NCBI RefSeq assembly: GCF_000001735.4
Contig: NC_003070.9
Location: forward strand, 29,869,971-29,933,970
From: Arabidopsis thaliana
Lineage: Eukaryota; Streptophyta; Magnoliopsida; Brassicales; Brassicaceae
DNA length: 64,000 nucleotides
Direction: 5' to 3'
The translations under genes and the position numbers were made by a program. Positions 1-12,554 of this stretch are shown here, piece after piece. Every line of letters begins with the position of its first letter. Position 1 is the stretch's first letter. The notes under the pieces are model-generated. The model searched no databases. It worked only from the letters and a program-made list of their open reading frames with translations, and was not told the origin of the DNA.

Positions 1-1566
1 TACGTTATGCTTCCACATGTTGCAGAGAATTGTGAAACTTGACCACTCAACTCTTAACATCTCGCCGATAATTTTTTGTTTTTGTTTTTTTTGTTTTTGT
101 CATAATTCGCCAAGAAATTATGTTATATATAATATAACGAATAAAGAAAGGGGACTATCAAATTGAATAGTAAAATAAATTATTATAAGCTTGGCTTATA
201 AGATTATCTATGTTCATCTACCGCCACCATTCTCACTGGTGACTTGCCACCTTGTGTTGAATATGCATATATTATATATACATATTGTTCAAATGTTTAT
301 TATTCATTTGATATGCATTAGGGTTATGTTGTTAGTATTATGTTTTAGGTATTAACTAATCACTATTTCAATATTTTCAAATAATCTTATTTATGTATGC
401 ATAATTTTTTTATCCACATTTATATGAGATTATAGGAAAATTAGTGCTCAATGTTTTGGTTTCTATGAGGAATTTAAGTGAGTTCGAATCCCAAGACATC
501 CGGAGAATAAAAGGTGAAAAAGAACAACAAAAATAAAAGATAAAAATTGTATTTGATATAGTATCTTTTAAATGGGCCCTTTATAAAAAGACACAACATC
601 TCTTATTTGACAAAAAGAAAACTACAAACAGTATTAAAAATTCATTAATCCACAGTAATATATATCACTGGGTGTAGTGTCATTTTCCAAGAAAGATCAT
701 ACCTAGAGATCGTAATTACAATTAAATTAAAATGATTAGCCTAGATATCCTCGAAAGACAAGACAAAGATCATATGCTAATCGAGCTAATATGATATTCA
801 AATTTAAAGGACCAAAAAAGTGTGTGATCGAAGACTCAAAAGGAGAGCCCATAGTGTACAAAAAGAAACTGCACGGATCGGATCTATTCACATGACTCGG
901 ATTTTATTCCATGTTATTAGTCGCTGTTCCACATTTCCTTTCCACGTATGACTAATTATAGATACATTGTCTCTTCAAGATAGATAGATAACATATTTGC
1001 AGAAAACAAGTTGGGAAACACACACATTTGTAACATAACTCTTGATTTTCCATACGACAAAATAAAACCATATAATACAGTTAAATGACAAGACAAATTC
1101 ATATAAAACTTACATAATTTTGTCACATATATAGCTGAATGCTGAATATACAAAAATCAATATCACGCAGAATACTTACACGGTTTACCAATTATATAAA
1201 ACATAGTCTATTACTATTAGACGCAGATTATATAACATACAACAAGTAGCCATACGTAGTTTCAAGAATTAATTAAATTTTTAAAGAAACCTTAAAACCC
1301 CAAATAAGTTATTTTTTATTGTCAATATTCGAACTAATTACTATAAGCTTCTTCCCATGAATTTAAAATTATAATGTTAAACTTCTGGGACCGCTAGACT
1401 GATAAAATGTCCCTTTTGTCTCTCTCTACACACATATACATCTCTATACATATATATAAATACGCCAATAATCGCTATCCATTACAAAAACCATTGTGTT
1501 AGATATTCAAACAAAAAAAAAGAACGTCACAAACATCAGACTGATCACCATCACTCTTTGATTAGA
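1..1566. other. 5' intergenic flank, no gene seen
   Basis: AT-rich sequence without a convincing coding region. The only ordered element is a TATA box (TATATAAA, 1453-1460) about 107 bases before the start codon of the next gene. A tRNA B-box-like string near 486 has no matching T-stem, so no tRNA is called. Confidence 0.7.
1453..1460 (+). promoter_or_regulatory. TATA box of the DUF620 gene
   Basis: TATATAAA lies about 107 bases upstream of the ATG at 1567, leaving room for a leader of roughly 75 bases. It is the only good TATA element near this start. Confidence 0.6.
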
Positions 1567-4196
1567 ATGAGCAACTCAAAGTCATACTGGAGAAAGCAAA
1601 GATGGGGAACGCCGCCACAAGCCCTAACACCGTTAATGGAAGGACCAGATCCAGACATGCAAGACGAAAGAACCAAGAAGGAGAGCTCATGGGAAGCAAT
1701 TAGAGAATGGTTTAAGGTTCATAAGGGCATTTCTGGAAATATGTCATCTCCTTCGGTCCAACCACTTTGCAACAGCTATGACGTGCCAGCTAAGGGACAA
1801 GACTTGAGGCTCTTGCTCGGCGTCTTGGGTTGTCCTCTTGCTCCAATCTCCGTTGTCGTCTCTGACCTATTTCCCGATGACCCTCTTCTTGGTTCTTTCC
1901 AAATCAAGAATGTCCCATTTGTGAGTATTACTAATTATTCCCTCTCTTTGGTTTATATTTATTTATTTATTTTCAGTATACAAATTTTATTTGTGTTTCT
2001 TAATTTATTATATTTCTATCTTGTTCCTTTGAGAAAAAGAAAAAAAAAATATTTTCTGGTTATTTGTTGTGTCGAAATTTCAAACGGTAGGTTTATATTA
2101 ATTATTTGAATTGGCCAAACAAAGTCGTCTGAATAGTTATCTTTGAGATAAGATTGGTTGAAAAAATGTTCAAAGGTTAATAATTTTGTTATGGGCCAAA
2201 ACATGTGAAATCAACATGTAATTTGTTTGTCTGTTAAAACATCACTGAGACCAATGATTTTTTTTGCCATTTGATTATGCAAAGTAATTAGTATGATGTG
2301 GATTGTTAATTAATAATACATAAGTATAATTACAGGAGACGTCGACAGCGCATTATATAATACAACAATACTTAGCGGCGACGGGATGTCTAAAGCGAGC
2401 GAAGGCGGCGAAAAACATGTACGCGACGGGGATAATGAAAATGAGTTGCTGTGAGACGGAGATAGCCGCCGGAAAAAGTGTGAAGACACTAGGCGGTGGT
2501 GGAAACGGTAGGAGCGGAGATAGTGGTTGCTTCGTGCTGTGGCAGATGCAGCCTGGAATGTGGTCTCTGGAGCTTGTTCTCGGTGGAACTAAACTCATCT
2601 CTGGCTCGGACGGTAAAACAGTTTGGCGCCATACGCCATGGCTCGGTACTCACGCCGCTAAAGGCCCTCAACGTCCACTTCGTCGTCTAATCCAGGTAAT
2701 TTCATGTTGATAATTACTCGAAAATACTACAAAACATAACTTTAGTTAGTAAAAATAGTATTAACATTGATTTAGAAGAAAATAATTGCATAAACTTGGC
2801 AAAAAGGAGAGATGACGTAATAAGATTGTCCAAGAGATAAGGACGTGGTAGGAAAAAGAGTGGTCGCTGTCCAATAAGCTAATAATATTATTTGAAAAAA
2901 AAAACAAATACTAACCTGACAAGTGATGGAGAAGCTGTCTCCTCCTTTTGCTTGCTTTCTCTTGAAACTTCAAAATCAAACAAAACCCCATTCACCCACT
3001 CTTGACTCTCCCACCACCACACGTGGTTTTCTCCTTTCTTGTCACGTGACGTCATCTGTTATTGAATCGTATATTTGTTTTTTTTGTTCTTTAAGATTAG
3101 TCCGTATACTTACTATTTACAAAATGTTTTGCTAATGGTTCAAGTTTTAGTTCCTTTTTTAGCAAGGTATGAGGTTCTTGTCCTAGATTATTTATTATTA
3201 TTGGGGTATTTCTAAAAGATAGTGAAATAATTAAATTGTCAGAGATTCAGAGCGCATTGTTAAGTGACTGTGTACAATTATTGGTTTAAATAATATGACA
3301 TTATACTAATAGTATTGAAACCCTATGTAATGTACTATATGCTTCATCATGAATACGATCTTACACATTCATTCAATTTTTAAAGTGGGGGAACTTCTTG
3401 GGATTATCAAAGTTTGTCTTTCACTTTATCTTTCTTTCTTTCTTTCTTTCTTTTAAATCTTTTGCTTTATTGTTCTTGTCGTTCAAACCCCAACGAATAT
3501 TTGCCGGACACATTTTTCTTGGATAGTAGTATAATTTATTTAAATTAAGTAACACAAAATCAATATATTTGTGAATTTCCTTTTCTGTTTTTTTTGATAA
3601 AGATATTTGTGAATATTTTTTTAATAAACCCGTTTGTTTTTGTAATTGGGCTACAGGGCTTGGACCCAAAAACCACAGCAAGCCTATTCGCAAAGGCCCA
3701 ATGCTTAGGCGAACGAAGAATCGGCGACGATGACTGTTTCGTGCTCAAAGTCTCCGCCGATCGTGACTCGTTGTTAGAACGGAATGACGCCGGAGCTCCG
3801 GCGGAGGTTATACGCCACGCACTGTACGGATACTTCTGTCAGAAAAGCGGTCTATTAGTCTATTTAGAGGATTCGCACCTCACTAGGGTTATGACGATCT
3901 CGCCTGAGGACGAGGCGGTTTACTGGGAGACGACGATCGGAACAAGCATCGGAGATTACCGTGACGTTGACGGAGTAGCCGTCGCGCATTGTGGTCGTGC
4001 CGTCGCGACGGTGTTCCGATTTGGGGAGACGTCGTTGCAGTATAGCAGAACGAGGATGGAGGAGATTTGGAGGATAGACGACGTCGTTTTCGATGTGCCT
4101 GGTCTCTCTTTGGACTCCTTTATTCCTCCCGCCGATATATTTGAAGATACTAACCCTAACAATAATAATATTTACAGTATTGTTAATTCCCGATGA
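1567..4196 (+). CDS. DUF620 family protein (At1g79420-like), 417 aa
   Basis: Three exons: 1567-1920, 2336-2695 and 3657-4196. All junctions are GT-AG and in phase 0, giving 417 residues. The start is the first ATG; no in-frame ATG precedes it. The N-terminus is basic and aromatic (SYWRKQRW); the body is the plant DUF620 region, including an 'LGVLGCPLAPISV' stretch in exon 1 and 'FVLWQMQPGMWSLELVLGG' in exon 2. No transmembrane segment or signal peptide is visible. The biochemical function of the family is unknown. Intron 2 is unusually long (961 bases) and contains two G-boxes, a (CTTT)n tract and a small insertion with a target-site duplication. Confidence 0.93.
3020..3054. promoter_or_regulatory. 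Two G-boxes in intron 2 of the DUF620 gene
   Basis: CACGTGG occurs at 3020-3026. The composite GTCACGTGACGTCA at 3041-3054 combines a perfect CACGTG palindrome with an overlapping TGACGTCA. These match binding cores of plant bZIP and bHLH factors. Two cores 23 bases apart inside an intron suggest an intronic enhancer, but that is inference. Confidence 0.4.
3430..3454. repeat. (CTTT)n microsatellite
   Basis: About six copies of CTTT in a pyrimidine-rich part of intron 2 of the DUF620 gene. It creates several spurious reading frames on the minus strand. Confidence 0.85.
3565..3614. mobile_element. Small T-rich insertion with 12-bp flanking repeats
   Basis: ATATTTGTGAAT occurs at 3565-3576 and again at 3603-3614. 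Between them are 26 bases made of a T-rich run ending TTTTTGATAAAG. Flanking duplications next to a homopolymer tail are the signature of a truncated non-LTR retroelement (here inserted with its A-tail on the minus strand). The insert is too short to assign to a family. Confidence 0.4.
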
Positions 4197-7100
4197 TTAT
4201 GTGGACTAGTTTAATAACCAGAAAACAATTTTATTGGTGGGTTAATTCGTTGATGGTATATGTATGTACATGTTTGTTCTATAAAATCTAAAAATCCATG
4301 TTTTGTTATTTTGGGTTGTAAGCTTGTAAGATTATGACGAGTTCTAATATTGGATTGGGTTGGAGAAATCAGAATCGTTCGTTTAAAAGTTATTGGATTT
4401 TAAGTAAAAACCATTCATTTTCCTGAAATTAAATCAAGCAAAAAAAAATCATACAAACTAACTAAGGCCTCAGATTTCCCTTAATGATACCCATATTATT
4501 CCTGGTACAAGAGAGTCAAATCAGAACCCACGACATGAGTACTCTAATTTTTCTCCATAAATTTCTGAATAAAACCCTATATGCGGAAATTTAGTGATAT
4601 GAGCAACCAGTCAAACAATTTCTAAGGTTAACTTGGTTACTAAAAGTCTACGATTAATTCTCAAGATCGGAAATGGTCACAACACGAAACCAGAATCGTC
4701 ATTACCGCCAATCGGATTGATGATTCTCAACTAGGGATTTTCCTTTTTCGTACTAGGGAGGATATATAACATTCTTATTGGACTTATCTTAGTGGGCATT
4801 ATATGGAAGCCCAGTCTGATTCTTCAGCGTAAACAAGAAACTGATGCAAATGGGCTTTTCTTCTCTATTCTTTTTTTTTTTTTTTAATGTAACAAATCTA
4901 ATGATTTATTTTTCTTTCCGTAATAAAAATATATGAATAGTTATTTGAATTTTTTGGAAAATACTCAAAATAGGTTAGAACTTAGAAGTAATGGAAAAAT
5001 GACGACAGTAGAGAAAGAAGGGACAAGAAAAATAGATGCTTCGGGAATGTACTTTGTTAAGAGAGCATTCTACATCAACACATACCAAAAATAAAGTATC
5101 ATTTTGAAAAATATAGAATATCAAAAAGAAGTATATTATCTTCTTCTTCTTCTTTTTTTTTTTTTTTTGGAAAACAGAAGAAGTAAGGGAGTAGAAAATG
5201 GAATCCAAGGTCGAGATCGTAATGAGGTGCCTACAGAGGATTTGTATGGAAGAATGTGCATAGACCATCCAAGACCGTTACCTTTATTACTTTATTTGTT
5301 TATTATAAGTACTTTAGTTTGCTTAACAACCATAATAATTACCATATGATATGTGTACAAACATTAGCTTTACTATTAGCCTATTTAAAATTATGATATA
5401 CAAGTAAAGCTACGATCACATGCACGTTTATGCATGTGAATGCGAAAAAAAAAAGTAACAGAATGAGATGTTCAGATGGATATATATTAAAAAGCACCGA
5501 ATAGTTATAATAATTAACTTGTGGTTGGTGTGATTTTATTGTGAAATGAATATTCACAAAACATGCATCATCGTCATTTCGTCGGATCCACTTTGTATAT
5601 AATGCATCTTCACAATTAAATTGATTATTGTACCATAACTAATTTATTGATAAAGTATATGATATTTCAAATGTATCCCCAAATAATAATTATTTTTAGT
5701 TATAATTTATATAGTATTTTTATAATAATAAATAAATAAAAGAAATTTATCTGATTTATTTTTTTTTGTTTTTAATTATTATTACATGGTCGTCTACTCT
5801 TTTTTGTCTTCAAATCCAATTAATTAAATAGAAGGAAAAAAACCGAGGAACGTAATTAGAGGGAATTAGTGGGGGCGTATGTAAAAGGAGAAGAGAAGCT
5901 TCCTCGAGAAGTGCATACATGGGAGTGCGTTAATATCTCTATGCTTCTCCTTCTTCTTCTTCAATTCTCTTTTTGCCTTTTGTTTTCCTCAGCTTTTAGA
6001 GAGAGTGAGAGAGACTGAGAGAGCTTTCTCTTTTACTTGCCAACTTGCAGTGATGACCAGATCTTTATATTTTCTCTCTCTGAACCCAACAAAGTTGATC
6101 AGTAATAATTTATATAAACATATACATATATGAGCCGTAATTTGTAGTTGTGACTAAATGGATGCATCGAGTAAGTAAAAATCATAGCAGAGCAAAAATT
6201 CTGAATTACAAACATTTTTTCCCGATGTTTGTAAGATCTATAACTAAGCTCCTGAAATTCAATTAAGAATGATCAGTGTAATAATTTTCTTTTGTATAAA
6301 TATATGTCCTAATTAGTGGTCATATGAAGCAGAAAAGAAATAAAAGAATAAAGAACAAAGATATATACGGAAGGAAAGATAGATACTCAGTGTCGGTTAA
6401 TTTCTCTTATGACAAGTTCTTTTATTTCTTTTGAAAAGGATCTTGTAGCTATCAATCTCTACATACACACTTACTTACATATGCGTACAACTGCATACAC
6501 ATATACATAGTAGTATCCTACAAAATCAAGTGACTATATATACATTTGAATCAAAGTTTACAGCTTTTCTTGGTGTTTGCATGTGGTTTTCCCAAAACCC
6601 TAAAAACCTTTTGCTTTGATGGGGATCATCATCATCATTATCACTTGCGCTGTCCTTTCTTTTTCGTATTTACTTATGATTTTTTTTTACCATAAACTTT
6701 ATTTTTAAGTTTGATTGAAAATTTAGTTTCCCGATGCAGATATCCCATTTTAGCGTAATCATATATAAGGCATCAAGTACAAACTAACTTGAGATAGAAA
6801 TAACTAACTCATGAAAAAGCAAAGGGCCCTTCAAAAGCTTTAAAATATCGTACATGCCTTGAAACATGAGCAACCTAGCTCTTAACACATAAATGTTTAT
6901 TATTTGTCATATATACAGTTACGTTCATGCATGGGATATATATACTGGTTAAGGTAATATACATATGTACTGATTTATCATATACATGTACTAGATATAC
7001 TTTAGTACATTCACATTTTATATGCCTCTAATTGGCAAACTGTCAAATATGAAAATCGTACAAGTATGTACATATGAAATAAAATTGCGGATGTAAGAAA

Positions 7101-7550
7101 TTAAACTTAATTTATTTGAAATTGCCATTAAAAAAAGCTATCAAACATAGAATATGAAAATAGCTAGTTAACCATAAAAGGCAACTACAGATTTTATGTG
7201 GGTGATAAAAGAATAACAAAACATATATTCGGCAATTCTACTGAGACTAACAATGTAAAGATCAATCATCAAACAGTTGACTAGAAGAAATAAGTAACGA
7301 ATAAGTACAAAATATATAGATCCTAAAATATTATAAGAACAGCAATAATATATAGTTTCCGTACAGATTATAAAACACGAGCAAAACTAATCCGGTAAAC
7401 ATAACAAAGCTTATATATTTTTTATTTTTTTTTGTTTTGTTTTGTTTTGTCTCATCTCTAAACCCTACGTCAAACTCACAATGACAAAACATATATATCT
7501 CGTTCTTACATTCCCATGCATCACTCATAGATAAAAATTAATAAATTGTA
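4197..7550. other. 3.35-kb gene-free interval between DUF620 and APL
   Basis: AT-rich, with poly-T runs near 4870, 5152 and 5760. A GA/CT-rich patch at 5880-6030 could form a weak hairpin. Short open frames here are low-complexity or start without ATG; none looks like a protein. It holds the 3' flanks of both neighbouring genes. Confidence 0.6.
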
Positions 7551-9165
7551 TCACCCAAATGGCGAGTTTCTTCCTTGTATTAATCCACCATTAGGGTTCA
7601 TCATAGGACTCAATGGTGATCTCCTAGGCGATGGCCTTTCCAGTAATTTCCCACCATTATTCCCTTCATCACCTGATAAACCTGATTTCCTTTCGTAGAT
7701 CTCCGACAAAGAATCCAAATCCGTGGAGACATGTGTAGCCATCTGTATCTGAATTCTATGCTCATCATCGATCGATTGGTTTGCGGAAAGATCGTGATCT
7801 TGATCAGACCACATCAATAGTCCTTTCCTTACATCGTTACCAAAATTAGGATTAGGTCGCTTCTTCCCCAAGTAAATGTTGGTGTCTGCAGCATTGTTAC
7901 CCGTGAAATGGTTCTCTATGTTTTGATGATGGAAGTTGTGATGGTCGAGGACTTGGTCGGTTGTGTTTCCATAGATGTTTAGGTCTTGAAACGGCGGGAA
8001 ACTAAGAGGATGAGGAGGTGGGCCCACCGCTGCTGAAAGACTCGAACTTCCCAGATTACCCTTGTATCCTCCTCCGACGGCGGCTGCTGCGGTGGCGGCT
8101 GCCATGTTCTCACCGGCTAGGGTTTGGCAAGCTCTCTCCAAGATAGATTGCATGTACTTTCCTTGTGCTTCAATCCTCAGTTGCAGATGTCTTTGCACCT
8201 ATAAAAATTGAATGAAATCATTTACTATATTTATGGGATACAAATTGATTTTGTACAAGCAGTTATCATAGAATATCTATAGGTTAATTAATTACCTCTA
8301 GCTGTTCATGCAACCTTCTCTGCACTTCCATTTGCATCCTGATCAAACCAACCTGGTGTGAGTTGCTGTAATATATATTAAAATGAAAGTTGAGAAAATT
8401 AACGAAATCTGATTAAAATATTACTCATTCATGTTGCGACTCATCATGCCAGAAGAAGAAGCTACGTTGCGCTGAATATCCATGGCAGAAGCTACACGTA
8501 CGGTAAAAAAAATTAGAAGAAGACGGATCAAAGAACATATATATACATTAATACATATCTATATTATGGGTAACTTTTTTATAAAAACCCTAATTTGATA
8601 GAGAAAGGAAGAGTGGTCACCTCTTGAACCTTCCTTTGTGGAGTGATCTCCGTACTCCTTGTGCGGCTGCTTTCCAAGCCTGAATTTCTGCACCCATAGA
8701 TCCAAATAAGTTGTTAGATTATTATATTATATTATTAAGTGAAAAAAAGAATAGAAAAGATAAAGAGGAGAGAAAATTAAAAGCAAGGAAGAAAAAAACC
8801 CTAATCTATATTTGTGTACATACCTGAAGATGGCTCTTTAGGTGGTAAAGAGTAAGACCCTTCACACCCATAACTCTCATAATCGTCTTTGGGGTCGCTT
8901 CTGCAAATAGAAATGATCAAAAACTTTGAAAAAACACATTTATAATTGGTTAAATGGATTGAATATATATTTGTGTATGTGTGTTCATACTGTCGGGGCC
9001 GCCGAGCTGAGCGACGGCGTCCACAAAACGCTCGTGGAGTTCGACGGTCCAACGCAAACGCGGTTTAGGGTCGGTGGTGAGGACAAGGCCTGAATCGCCT
9101 TGAACGCACATAGCTCTGTTCTCATATGAACCATTCATACTTGAAGGTTTCTTAGCATGGAACAT
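7551..9165 (-). CDS. APL: MYB-CC transcription factor APL, 358 aa
   Basis: Six exons in transcription order: 9165-8991, 8900-8824, 8687-8621, 8491-8425, 8338-8296, 8198-7551. The single MYB-like (GARP/SHAQKYF-type) domain covers about residues 35-89 and contains RLRWTVELHERFVDAV and HLKSHLQKFRLG. The MYB-CC coiled coil with its LHEQLE motif covers about 130-165. The rest is an Ala/Gly/Asn/His-rich C-terminal region. This matches ALTERED PHLOEM DEVELOPMENT, a nuclear regulator needed for phloem identity and for repressing xylem fate. A second acceptor at 8366 would extend exon 5 by 27 bases in frame. The bases just before the ATG are a (GA)n leader. Long gene-free flanks on both sides fit a developmentally regulated gene. 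Confidence 0.96.
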
Positions 9166-9184
9166 TCTCTCTCTCTCTCTCTCT
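9166..9184. repeat. (CT)n tract next to the APL start codon
   Basis: A CT dinucleotide run (GA on the coding strand) directly abuts the APL ATG and continues imperfectly to about 9200. It is a typical plant 5'-leader GA repeat. Confidence 0.85.
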
Positions 9185-12100
9185 GACTCTCTTTCTCTCT
9201 CTGAAAGAGGGGATTCAAGAAACGAATGTGATGCAAAAATGTGAGAGAATACGATGCGTTTTTGAAGAGATCAGATGACGGCTTTTTTTTCTCTCTCTCG
9301 TCTTTTTTGTTTTGTTTGTAAATAAATTATGGTTTAGTTAAATATGTTTTATCGTTAGTAAGGAAGAGAACTAAAGTTTCAGACTAGTACACAGACGTTC
9401 CTTTGTGAAAAGATACTGTCGCTATCTTTTTCATTTGTGTTTTTTATCCTCTTAGCTTGAATACCTTTGAATTTCTTTCAATATAAAATGTGTGTAAAAG
9501 CCACTATACGTATACATTAAGTAAATCATGTCTGTCTCAGATTATTAAATTACTGCGCAAACTTAAAATAATAGTATATATTAGATATTAAATTGATATC
9601 TTTGGGGGAAATTGAATTTTGAACATCGGAGATCTCATATCAAAACGGTTATGGATGTGACGACGAAAAAAACAAAAAAAAAAGACGAAAAAAAGCGGTT
9701 ACGGATGTATCTAATATATATGCATGATTTGTTGCATGATGGTTTTTATTTCTTTATTTCCTGATATAAACATTAAAATGACTTGAGATATCTAAGTTAA
9801 AATATAATTCACCTGAATCAAAGATATTGCACATCTATTATTCTTATATTTTTGGTTTCTTTTTCTTTACTACCTTATAATTTAGAAGTAATTTTTAAAT
9901 CCAAATTTATCATACAATTGTTCTATATACTATTTTCTTAATCATGCTTGATTTGGAGTAAATAGTAATCAAAGATTTGTAAATATTTTCTTTATAGGAA
10001 AATATAAACTTTTAAAGTGAATATATTAAAGTTCTATGTATTCTATTCAATTAAGACCGCACGAGGAGAGTCGTATACTAGACTTATAGTTTGTCTACAT
10101 CGTCATATATCGTAATTGGAGGCATACATACAAATATCTTAACGAAACAAATTCCACAAGGCTAGGGATTTTATCATTTATGGTAGGGTAAACCTTTTTG
10201 GCTAATTATGAGGTGAATATACAATTCTAAGCAATGATGAGCTTCGTTATAAATTAATAGACCGTATATTTTTGGAACAAATTTATTATATACATGCAAT
10301 CCAAAACCGTTAGGTACGGTGGAATATTTGTCTACGACAAAAACGTTTTCCATTCATCGATTAGTAAAAGATGTAGTTTACATCCGCAATTAACTAGCTA
10401 GCAAAAGAAAAAAGAAACAAAAAGGTGAACAAACGAGATAATTAACTAAATTACTTGTATGGACACTACAAACCAGAAAATCAACTTTGTTAATATTGCC
10501 CTATTAGCTACTAAACTAGCTTATGTATAGAACGACGATGCATTTTTCAATATACAAACTAAAATCATATATAATTCATATACGCAACGATTTAGATTAA
10601 CCCCTAAATTCAATTGCATGCATGTAAAATAAATGGTCAACCTAAATATATATGAGTGGGAGGTCCCATAGCATATTTACATAGAACAAGAATAAGTCAA
10701 TGAATATGGCTGAGGCTGATATGCACACACAAAAAAGAGAGAATATTATCTAAGAATAAAATTTGAATTGAATCAGAAATTTATTAGAGGTTATATATTA
10801 AGTATTAATTAAGGGAAAGCATGTACATGTTAAAATGTAGACCAATACCAGTCAATGAATATTGAATTAAAACAAAAAAATTAACATAAGAATATGGAAC
10901 AATTTTTTAAAGTTATACATATTATAAACACGGACTATTAATATGTGGAGAATTATGCATCAATGTGTAAAGATAGAGTTAACGTTGGGGACCTCTTCTT
11001 CTACTTATTAAAGCTCTTTTATTCTTTTTATTTTTACCATATGTTTTTCTTCTTTTCTCCATTTTAATTTATTGGTTAAAGCTTGCTGGGGCTATAACCT
11101 TTTTTGGCTTTTGTAGGACTGACGATTGTGCAGCTATACATGGTAACACATTTTTCAGATATTAATTTCTTGGAATAAATAAAAAAACAGTGTTTTTCTT
11201 TGCCAGAAATGTTAAAAATCTTGGCTGTGAAACGAATTATTTGTACAATAAATTAAATTAATCAATTACCGCACACAATTCTGACCAAGATAAAATAAGA
11301 AAATGGTTATAACTTTTGAATTTAAATATTAAATCAAAGTTCAAATTGCATGAGAATTGGAATCGATTCTTCTCCTCTTTGATGAATAAAGATAGATTCT
11401 TATTGCGCCAACAATATTAAAAAATGAAAATACAACTCCCGCGATAGATGCCAACCGTATAAACTTGGCCAGCCACATTTACATAGTTTACTAGACTTTT
11501 TATTTTTTCTTACCACTTTTTGAGTATAGATACACACATATATTATTCCTACTTATATTATCACGATATTTGTGTTTTCACAATCATCATCACTATTATC
11601 TACAAAATTGATTCATAGTGATATGATGCATATTAGCATTAGCAAATCATCCGCCCTAAAATCATTTAAGTTCTCATCTTTCTTTATTAATGTTTTCAAT
11701 AATGATTTTAAGCTAAATTGTATTTTGCTTTGAAAAAAAGAAACCAAAGTTTTTGTTTTTAGTTAAACCAAGTAAAGCTAATGTTTAACTTTTAGCTAAT
11801 TGTTGTTGAAGCAAACTAAGAGCTTAAAGAAAGAAAGAAATGAAATTAGTGACAATAAAGTAAGTCGGCTTATAAAAAAATAGAGGCCACAGTTGCTTGA
11901 ACTTCAAGCATCTTTTTGTGATGGTGCTTTGGGATTTCTTCTCCGAAATGAATATATTCCTTCTAACCTTCTTATCTTTTCCCCACTTAAAAAAACTACA
12001 AACAAAAATAAAATCCCAACTTTGGCATAGAGCCATGTAATCTAACGCTATTTTGAAACATAACTGATCCAATTTTTTTGAATAATTAATATTTTAATAT

Positions 12101-12554
12101 ATAACACTAAATTCGATAAATCGATCGACTGTTAATAAGTCATAATCCTCCAAAACATTGTCACATGAGACATAAAGCGTTTATAAATAGTAATGACAAG
12201 ATACTGATGAAAAAAGAAAAATAAACCCAATCGATTTCTAAAAATTGCTGATAAATGAAGCAAAGAACAACAACGTTTATTTTTTTATTTTTTTGGGTAT
12301 ATCCAAAGCAAAAATTGTCCGAATTACAAAAATTAACGTAAAACAAAGAAAAAAATAACGTAAACAAAGATAAATAAAATGGAAACCCCAAATTATTACT
12401 TAAAAATCATGCTAACAATTGGTCGTAGACCAAATCTTTATTTCTTAAGAAGTATCCTCCGAATCCTTATTATGTTCCACAGTAAGCTTTTATTAGAAGG
12501 ATACGAGTGGAGGAGAAAAACTTACAATTTCTAAAGCTTTTCAAACAAACCAAA
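9185..12554. other. APL upstream region and ALDH5F1 3' flank, no gene seen
   Basis: About 3.4 kb of AT-rich sequence. The part near 9.2-9.4 kb should carry the APL leader and core promoter. No coding region, RNA gene or tandem array stands out; the short minus-strand frames at 11.8-12.4 kb are rich in Phe and Lys and follow the base composition only. Confidence 0.6.

Noticed and set aside
425..505. B-box-like string AGTTCGAATCC suggesting a tRNA or SINE
   Set aside because: The flanking bases cannot form a T-stem and no acceptor stem or clear A-box is present.
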